From Gnetum montanum (taxonomy: Eukaryota; Streptophyta; Gnetopsida; Gnetales; Gnetaceae): a stretch of 64,000 bases of DNA. The position numbers and the translations under genes are program-made. The DNA lies in assembly GCA_015680685.1 (NCBI GenBank), contig MNCI01027470.1:174515-238514 (forward strand), written 5' to 3'. Positions 56,420 through 64,000 of the stretch are shown here, piece after piece; within the stretch, counting starts at the first letter, position 1; each line of letters begins with the position of its first letter. Below the pieces are notes generated by a model. The model was given only the letters and a program-made list of their open reading frames with translations. It was not told the origin of the DNA and ran no database searches.

Positions 56420-57043
56420 TTGACTACATCACCAATACAAGATCAAGCGACGATCAACCTTGAATTCCCTGATGAAGATATTAGTAGCATAGACATAGTG
56501 CCCGATAATTACGATGCAATCTTGTACTTTGATGGAGCATCCACCTCCCGAGGGGGAAGCGCTGCAGCCATCATAACATATCCTTCAAAAGAAATTCGTC
56601 CTTTTGCCTATTGACTAAACTTCCCTAGCACCAACAATGTGGCGGAGTACGAAGGTCTTCTTAGAGGTCTTATAGTGGCATTAACTTCGGGGATCACACA
56701 TCTTGTAGTTCGCGGTGATTCACAGTTAGTAATCAATCAAGTCACAGAGATCTACACATGCAAAGCTCCGCATTTGCAACCATACTGTGATCTGATGAAA
56801 CATTTCCTAAAACAACTAATCAATGTAGACGTGCAACACATTCCTCAGAATGAAAATACTATTGCTGACGCACTTGCCACACTAGCCTTGAACATGACAC
56901 CTGAGATGTTCCATGCATTGTCTAGTTCTATAAAAAATTGTGCCAAACCTGTGATTAACACATTTGATGAAATACCCATAGTGTCCGTCAGCACTACGCA
57001 AGTAGTAGAGTGGTACGACGACATAAAAGAGTACCTTATATGA
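56420..57043 (+). pseudogene. Archaeal-type RNase H (element B)
   Basis: Second RNase H, characteristic of plant Tat elements. ILYFDGASTSRGGSAAAIIT (first catalytic Asp), stop at 56612, NNVAEYEGLLRGLIVALTSG (catalytic Glu), HLVVRGDSQLVINQVT (third Asp), NVDVQHIPQNENTIADALAT (last Asp). All four catalytic positions are kept; only one stop interrupts the domain. The linker toward integrase ends at 57043 with VVEWYDDIKEYLI. Confidence 0.92.
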
Positions 57044-58250
57044 GGGGAACCACCACAACATCTGACGAGTGCTCAAAGGAATGCGGTACAAAAACGCTCT
57101 AGGTAGTATGCATTAATAGGAGACACCTTATGTCACAAGTCCTATGAAGGCATCCTGTTGACGTGCATTAGTAGCATCGATGGCCAAACAATTGTGGAAC
57201 AGGTTCACAAAGGATTGTGTGGAGGGCATATAACGTCCAAAGAAATGGCAATGAAAATTAGACGTCTGGGCTATTATTGACCACATATGGAGTACGATTG
57301 TTTCTCCAGGGTCAGGAAATACAACATTTGCCAAAGGCACGGTAACCTAATACATGTACCACCTAATGAGTTGCATACTACGCAAATCACATGACCATTC
57401 CAAAAATGGGGATTAGACATCATTGGATTGATAACACCACCATCTTCAACAGGACATAGCTTCATCATCACTGCTACTAAATATTTCACCAAATGGGTTG
57501 AAGCTATTCCCCTTAGGAAAACCACGTCCAAATACATTTGCAACTTCATATTAGAAAGATCGTAACCCGCTTTGGTATCCCAATGATCATAGTCACCAAT
57601 AATGGGCCACAATTTAGTAGCGCAGATACTAAAAGCTTCTGTGAAAGCCTAGGTATTAAACACTCATTTTCATCACCATATTACCCATAGAGCAATGGTC
57701 AAGTGGAGTCTACGAATAAAATGATCATCATGATGCTCAAGAAAATGCTGAATCAGAGTAAGAGATGATGGCATGAGCAGTTGGTCTATGCACTATGGGC
57801 TTACCGAACAACGCATCAAACGTCCACAGGTAAGACACCATATAGTTTGGTATATGGATCTGAAGCTGTGTTACCTTTGGAGTTACAAGTTCCCTCACTA
57901 CAAATAACGCTCTCTAGCCTCCTCGATGAAAACCAGAACAACGAACTATGCATTGTTGACCTTGACTCGGTGAAGGAAGAAAGGGTAAGAATGCTTGATC
58001 AAATCGAATGGTACCAGAAACAACAACAATAACATCATCAACATGATCCACATAAGTGGTGATCAAGGAAGGTGACCTAGGTCTCAAGGTAGTCTACAAA
58101 CACCCAGACAAATTCTCAGCTAATTGGGAAGGAACTTACTTAGTCGCTAAAGCATATGACAACAGGGAATTCAAGCTCGCTGACATGGATGAAAACGAAT
58201 TGGCCAGTCCTATGAATCACGTGTACCTAAAACCATTCTACATCTAATGA
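57044..58250 (+). pseudogene. Integrase, Tat-type (element B)
   Basis: Zinc-binding part VHKGLCGGHITSKEMAMKIR and YDCFSRVRKYNICQRHG (one expected Cys is Tyr), then WGLDIIGLI with the first catalytic Asp, FTKWVEAIPLRK, a frameshift near 57560, and remnants of VTNNGPQF-like and NGQVES-like boxes near 57595 and 57695. 57781-58032: LVYALWAYRTTHQTSTGKTP, YSLVYGSEAVLPLELQVPS. 58056-58247: C-terminal DLGLKVVYKHPDKFSANWEG, YLKPFYI. Five or more stops and frameshifts. Confidence 0.9.
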
Positions 58251-58254
58251 TCTT

Positions 58255-58650
58255 AAGGTACATTATGGTCCTAGAATCATGACCTAAAAATGATACCACA
58301 GAATGGTCCTGGAGCTATGACTTAAAACTAGCACCACAGAACGTCTTGGCATCATAGCCTAAAATTGATACCATAGAATGGTCCTAGAGCTATGACTTAA
58401 AACTAGCACCATAGAACGTCCTGGCATCATGATGGTAAACTGACACCATAGAACTCTGTCCGACATGACACTAAACTGTCACATTCATTCATCAAAGTCC
58501 ACTAAGACTATAAACTGGCTAGCCTCTTCATAGTCCACCACGACTATAAACTAGCATTGCACCATACGCTACGACGCTAAACTGGCAATGTCCAACGTGT
58601 TATGACGTAAAACTAATCCACGAGAGTTTGCCAAGACTATAAACTGACAA
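58255..58650 (+). repeat. Motif tract after integrase of B
   Basis: About 11 units of 30-45 bases with the core TAAA(A)CT(A/G)GCACCA, for example GACTTAAAACTAGCACCA (twice) and GACTATAAACTGGC. Tandem repeats in 3' untranslated regions are a known trait of Tat/Ogre-type elements. Confidence 0.85.
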
Positions 58651-59832
58651 CTTCTTTACTAGCCCACTAATCTATTGCTGAAATTGAATGGCATGTCATC
58701 ATCAACTTGCTCAATGAATTCATCACATGGACTCCGAGAACATTGCTGCTGCTCAATCTTGTTTGCCTGTGGTTGCACGTGGTGTTTCCATCCCATCGGT
58801 TGCATCCATGTTTAAAGTGTTAAGCTAACTCATTTAATTGTTGTCTTCTTGTTTTCTTAGAGTTGTGTTTGCAGGATGACACCCAAAGGTGTTCTTACAC
58901 GAATACACTTCATCACGGTGACAAGGTACCACATTGTTCTTGATGCAAGTAACCAGGTTAATCAAACCATTCACAAGTACATTCCCAGTTACTCAAACAT
59001 CCCTTATTCCCTAACATGTTCTCTCTACCCTATTCCCTAATACATCCCAGTCACCCCAAACTTGAACCACACTGTTGCACACTGTAACTCTCTAGGCAGT
59101 TGCGTAACACGACATAGCCTATGATACAATTACAAGCACATGAGCATGAGTGTAACAAAAAAATAAAAATAAAATAATGCTCTCCCAAAAGAAAAAAAAT
59201 AAAAAAAAGAGAAAGAGCAAAAGAAAAAAAATAATATATAAAATTAAAGAGCAAAAATCCATCACAAGACCATTGGCACTTTCCATATAAGCCCCAAGCG
59301 GGAAGGTACTTGTCTTGGAAGAAAACACTCATGTCTCAAACAATCATGTTACATCTCACCGTGTGGCTTTGGCTGTTGGACAATAGGTTCCCTTTGACAC
59401 TCAATAAGGGTCCTGTTTCTCCAAAGAACGCACCACCTCACCACATGGCTTTGGTTGTGACAACAAGTTCTCTTAAATAGGATACAAGAGTCTCATTCTC
59501 CCAAAGGATGCACATCTCATGCTTTGATCCCAAGTCTGCTAGATACTGGCTATTGACAAGGACCAACATGATGCGTTCACACAAGAGCTTTCCCTTTCCC
59601 ACAGTTAAACAAAATCATCCCTTCATCAATCCCTGATCCCACAGTAACAAACCTTCTTCCTATACGTCTCAAAACCTCATTTCTCGATCCCATGTACTTC
59701 TAATCATGGTGTGATGACATTTGGCCAAGTGCTGATGGACAATGCTTGATACCTAGTTGCTCGTGGTGTTTTGTACTTCTTTGTCGACTCCTCTTAGGTA
59801 GATTCCTCCAGACGTCAGCAAAGAGGGACTAA
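58651..59832 (+). other. 3' untranslated region of B with polypurine tract
   Basis: No gene supported; the minus-strand frames at 59051-59332 lie over an A-rich tract and are low-complexity. A repeated phrase (CTCA.CG.GTGGCTTTGG...GACAA.A.GTTC) occurs at 59355 and 59436. AAGAGGGAC (59821-59829) before the LTR is the likely polypurine tract. Confidence 0.6.
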
Positions 59833-61226
59833 TGAAACACCACAAAATTTTGGCCTAGCACTTTCAAACAAAATTCAAGTTAAGTCATGCTGTTGCCCAA
59901 CATAAGTACAGCATAACTGAACTTGAGAGTCTCCAAAACGGCATGAAATGACATTCAATGGAGCAAGAAAAGTTCCCTTGGGGCCTACAGATGACTACTC
60001 CAAGTTTCAGCATCCAGAACCCAAGATTTCAATTCAAAATCGTACAAATCTTGTTACTCACGCTAAGGTCATGCCCAGGTCACGCTGGTGACATGAGTCC
60101 AGCGTGAGTGCCCTAAAATAGCCCCAAAACAGCCCCAAAACAACATCAAAATGATCTGATTTTGAAGGAACAAGGCTCCCTAAAGATCCACTAATGATTA
60201 CCCCAGGTTTCCAACCCTTAGAATCTTGATTTCAGGCTCAAAAATACACTGTTTCATTGCTCACACCCAGGTCACGCCCAGCTCACACCCAGCTCATGCC
60301 CAGCTCATGCTCACACCCAGCACACGCCTAGCTCATGCTCATGCCTAGCTCACGCAAGGACAAGATCAACTCAAGGCGACATCTTGTAGCAACCGATCCT
60401 AGTGAGCTGGAACCAAGTTTTCTTTGCAAATTCATTGTAAATTTTTATTGTAAGCTCCACCATGTATGAGCTTGTTAAGCCCTTACGCTGCTTTCATGGG
60501 CGTGAGTTAGCTTACGTTCTAAAATACAGTGCACCTAGTCTAAAACATAGCTTGCCCACGTACACCTGTCATATGATCTGTCATTCTCTCATCTCGTTGC
60601 CATCGATCCTGTTCATTCCTACTCCCAAGCCTAGACAAATGCATAAATACCTTGTGCAAAGACATAAACAGGGTTGGCAAATGTTGGTAGAAATTTAATA
60701 AAAAGAAACCAGCAATCTTGAGCCTAGACGTACGTGATTCCCAACACCTGCAAAAACCACACATCAGAGCTTAACATCTGACTTGCAATCCAGATTCGCA
60801 ACTACGTTTTGACCGGTGCACGTTTTTTTTGTCAATTAATATAATACAGTTTCATTTTTGCCATCCATCGTACTGCCATGATTTATTGTTTGCATTGTTC
60901 CATTTCATTGCATATTCCTGCATACATTTTGTCTATGCTTACGTTCCAGCACATTTCGTTAAGTTTCGTTATGTTTCGTTACATTTTGTTACGCTACTTT
61001 GCGTTACATTATTTTCTCTATTTTACGTTTGTGATGATAACCCCAGCATAGGCAATAGCGTACGCTCGGGGAAGTCCTTGGTTGATCTACGTGCAGACCA
61101 TCCAAGGCACTCTGCCTTTGTTTTTCCAGCTTGCCCTCACGTGAAGGCAGGGTCTTCTGTTTCTCTCCGGAGATCTTTCGACGTACGTTTCCTTCCAGCC
61201 TTACGCTGACGATTTTGGACAGCACA
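59833..61226 (+). repeat. 3' LTR of element B
   Basis: 1394 bases, 44 longer than the 5' LTR. The difference lies mainly in the U3 array of CCCAGCTCA(C/T)GC units (60262-60358, versus 44341-44400 in the 5' LTR). CATAAATA at 60642-60649. TSD CTACC follows. Confidence 0.95.
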
Positions 61227-61231
61227 CTACC

Positions 61232-63973
61232 TTTGAACTTTTTCCCTCAAGGACATAACTTCCTCCCATAGGGATTCACTAAACCTCTTTAGCTCCCATG
61301 AAGCTTTTGCACATGACATTGCTAAATCAGTGGCAATGTCATAAAGCTTCATGGGTATACTAGAAACATCATAGGAAAGTCTAAACAAGGAGTCTACCTT
61401 CATGTTTCTGCTAGAGTCCCACTTCATGGATGGTACTACACAAAGCATAAAATGCAACAATAAGACAAAACCTTAAATAGCCATAATACAAACAAAGCCT
61501 ATGACTAAAGCACATAAAATAAAATCCTTACCAAGCTTAGGAGTAACCTGATGTAATCGATCAATGATGTCCTTAGCCATCCCACATAGGAACTCCACTT
61601 TGTTTGGAGTCTCTAATCATGGTTTCACATGAACTTAGGGATGGAAGCTTGTATTAGTGGCTCAGGAACTACTGTAAGCATAAAAATCATTGACAGGTTA
61701 GGATGGCAACCAAATATAACCAATAAGATATGAAAAAAATAGTGAGGCATAAGCATACCTAGCTCCTCCTCCTCCTCCTTCTTTGGGATGATGATGGGAT
61801 AGGTACTTGGTACTACCTAACCAAACAAGGCACCTAAATCATCTATACCTATGTTGAAAAGTCCTTCAACCATGGGTTGCTTTAGGGGTGCCTCTTCTAC
61901 ATGCCTTTGCTCTACCTCCACTGTAGCTTGGGCTACTATAACTTGATGCTTGTCTACAACCAGAATACATAGAAAACTAATTAACACATGAAATCATAAA
62001 ATAGCCATAAAATCTTAAAACATGGAAATAGCCAAATTTAAATAAGGCATACCTTCAACTGCCTGCTAGGATGGTTGAAGCTTAAAATTAAGCTTCTTCG
62101 AGGTAGGTTGATTTGATGATAGGGGTGCCTCCTCCATAGGCCTATTGAGTTTCTCTCTAGCCACCCTTTAGTCTCCAAGCATCATCATTTGGCATCTTGA
62201 ACACTGGCAGGAAACAAGAGAGGCTCATCATCATTAGTACTATCAAAAGACTCGTGCTACCTAACATCAAGATTCTTAGTGGTGATGGATAATATCTCAT
62301 CCACCTCCTCTGGTGGATTTTGGGCTTGCATCATTGGATAAATGTGTTTTATCCTAGGCTTAGAAAGTTGGCTTGGATCTTGGAAAATCCATTGTCCATT
62401 CCTATACACCACCAGAAACTTTGCAAACCTCTTTATATAACTTGCAAAAAATGCAAAGTGCATATGGATTATTGTAGAGGTGTCAACATAGAGTCTAAGA
62501 ATCTTCTCTTGAAGCCTAGTAGCCAAAGCAGTAGCCCAATCAAATTTAATGTCCTTCATCTAGACCTTCTTAAAGGTCCATCCCTACACTAGGCGAATTA
62601 CCTTCTTTTGTCATAGCAATTTGGGAAACACATGAGACTTAAACAAAGGATATGATTTCTTTGCATCAGTGTTCATGAAGCTATCCATTGAAACTTCAAA
62701 GTGGCCCATGCTAGCACCAAGCCACTCTAGAACTTCCGCATGGTGGCTTGATTCCCTCACTATTCTAATGGGAACCTTGGCTTCATTAGTAGGGATTCCA
62801 AACAAGTCATGAAAGAGGCCAACACCTATGTCAATGTTTACCTTAACACCTCGAATGATGGTGCTAAAGCAACCAACCTCCTCATCAAAGGAGTCGATAA
62901 TATGCAACATCTTCATAGCACGGATGAAAGGAATAGATGCCATAAATACATCAAGAAAACCTACTGGATGTTTACTTGAACATATCTAGGTGCTTGCCCC
63001 TTTAGCCACTCTTGCATTGATGCCACATCATCAAACTTTAGGATGAGGGTTTCCTCATGACGTGAATGTGCAAGTGGTATAGTGACATTAGTTGAGTTGG
63101 AAGGTCCTACGAAGCAATAACCAAGGGTTAGCATCCATATGAGTAATTTCAACAACCAAGAAGAGCAATAAAATAATTAATGCCATAAAACACCAGAAGC
63201 TACATGTTCACCTTTACTTTTCTTCTATAATGTGAAGGTTCCAAATACAAGGGTATGATATGTGCCATTGACATCTACCCATCAACTATGCATCATCCTA
63301 TCATCCTTGCACTTATTGTATACTATGTTGAACTTGGTGGTGTATTCATTAAAGTCCCCTCTTAATTGTTGATACACAATAGTGTTGATTTGGGAACTCT
63401 TGGTGAATTCATCTAGAGTAGTTTGAGCCACTACTAGGATTTGGTCATTAACAACCAAGCCTTGTTCATTAACCTTGTACCTGCAAGATGTTAAATTAAT
63501 GAAGTTAGGTACACAATCAAGCCCAAACCATAAAAACATCACAATAATCATGTTTACCCCTATAGATCATACATAGTGTGGGGTGGGTTTTGGAATAATG
63601 TGTGGGCTCTATGCACCACCATCAAGGTATTATCAGTATTGTATTGACTATACTCTGGCATCATCTAGATATCTGAAAGGTAGTGTGTACTTATAGCATC
63701 TATAGTTCCCCTTGTAGTCTTAGGAACCAGTTTATCAATACTATACCTAGTGATCAATCCTGATGCCAGAGGCAACAGGGTTTCCACAACAACCCTAGCT
63801 ACATCCATGGACAAGTGTGACCATAGCATCACACTAAAGTTCCTAAGGAGGTAGGCAAGGAAGTCCCTTTCCCCAGGCCAGAACCATAACAAAAGCTTTC
63901 CAAGGGACATGTTGTGAGGTAAAGTATTGGTCTTAGGATGACCAATATAGCATAAAATGCTAACTAGCTCCAC
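61232..63973 (-). pseudogene. Antisense gene of element C, 5' part, possibly multi-exon
   Basis: Minus-strand open blocks in order: 63973-63665, 63551-63282, 63155-62961, 62943-62611, 62559-62257, 61460-61232. Motif-like content: FHDLFGIPTNEAKVPIRIVR, HAEVLEWLGASMGHFEVSMD, FDWATALATRLQEKILRL. Blocks 63551 and 63155 begin after acceptor-like TTGCAG and TTCGTAG, and AT-rich non-coding gaps separate them, so introns are possible; frame decay is the alternative. In layout (L.LF.L.GIP..., DWA..LA) it recalls plant transposon-associated proteins found beside Ty3/gypsy genes, but I cannot name a family. Continues at 43916-43140 beyond B. Lies antisense to gag-protease of C. Confidence 0.5.
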
Positions 63974-64000
63974 TATAAATAGAATAGGCCTTAAGAAAAC
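63974..64000. other. Window end within element C
   Basis: Continues the antisense gene region; RT, RNase H, integrase and the 3' LTR of C are expected further right. Confidence 0.3.

Larger units (their letters stand above)
43917..61226 (+). mobile_element. Element B: complete Tat-type LTR retrotransposon, 17.3 kb
   Basis: LTRs 43917-45266 and 59833-61226 start TGAAACACCAC and end GGACAGCACA, with a perfect 5-bp TSD CTACC (43912-43916 and 61227-61231). PBS after the 5' LTR, polypurine tract AAGAGGGAC before the 3' LTR. Modules: leader minisatellite, gag, protease, a 5-kb interval, RT, RNase H, archaeal-type RNase H, integrase, motif tract. The double RNase H is a hallmark of the Tat lineage (Ogre, Grande, RIRE2 relatives). 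By eye the LTRs differ at about one base in ten to fifteen, mostly transitions, so it is not a recent insertion. Confidence 0.95.
26484..64000 (+). mobile_element. Element C: Tat-type LTR retrotransposon, host of nested D and B, runs off the window
   Basis: Begins TGTAAAACAACACAAAATTT exactly where the F pseudogene stops; this resembles the B LTR start TGAAACACCACAAAATTT. Then LTR, leader (split by D), gag and protease on plus (39036-42470), a TAAACTGGC-type motif tract, and a long antisense gene (split by B). RT, RNase H, integrase and the 3' LTR would lie beyond 64000. The gag-protease module is homologous to that of B. Potential 5' TSD half: AAATA (26479-26483). Confidence 0.7.

Noticed and set aside
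59051-59332. Hydrophobic minus-strand ORFs in the B 3' region
   Set aside because: They are translations of an A/T-rich tract, with no conserved counterpart.

Overview
The window is plant nuclear repeat DNA. It has AT-rich flanks, Ty3/gypsy pol domains typical of plant Athila and Tat lineages, TATAAATA promoters in LTRs, 5-bp target site duplications (TSDs), and many stops that look like C-to-T decay. I found no intact host gene, tRNA, rRNA or CRISPR array. The species cannot be fixed from the sequence; a seed plant with a sizeable, retrotransposon-rich genome fits. All coding remnants are broken by stops and frameshifts.

Layout, using letters for elements. H (1-4548, +) is an Athila-type remnant that lost pol and ends in a 3' LTR. 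It abuts G (about 4555-8140, -), a very decayed Athila-type gag-pol, followed by a degenerate tandem array (8157-8932, resuming at 21124). E (8933-21118, -) is a complete LTR element with TSD ACCAT splitting that array. A (11527-17938, -) is a 5'-truncated Athila element nested in E. F (22357-26483, +) is a second, 3'-truncated member of the E family. C (26484 to beyond 64000, +) is a Tat-type element inserted in F. D (28529-38341, +; TSD CCTAG) is a complete Athila element inserted in the leader of C. B (43917-61226, +; TSD CTACC) is a complete 17.3-kb Tat-type element with two RNase H domains, inserted in the antisense ORF of C. The order of events is therefore F, then C, then D and B; separately the array, then E, then A.

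Most notable: E and F, two members of one otherwise apparently non-coding LTR family, both carry in sense orientation a decayed, intronless copy of the nuclease domain of a CCR4-type deadenylase. This looks like capture of a host mRNA-decay gene by a retrotransposon. Second, B holds between protease and reverse transcriptase a 5-kb patchwork of higher GC with small membrane-protein-like ORFs of unknown, possibly prokaryotic, origin. Third, C carries a long antisense gene, with possible introns, between protease and the expected pol. Finally, the U3 regions, leaders and module boundaries of most of these elements hold element-specific arrays of short palindromic or tandem motifs, and in B and D LTR length differences map to these arrays.
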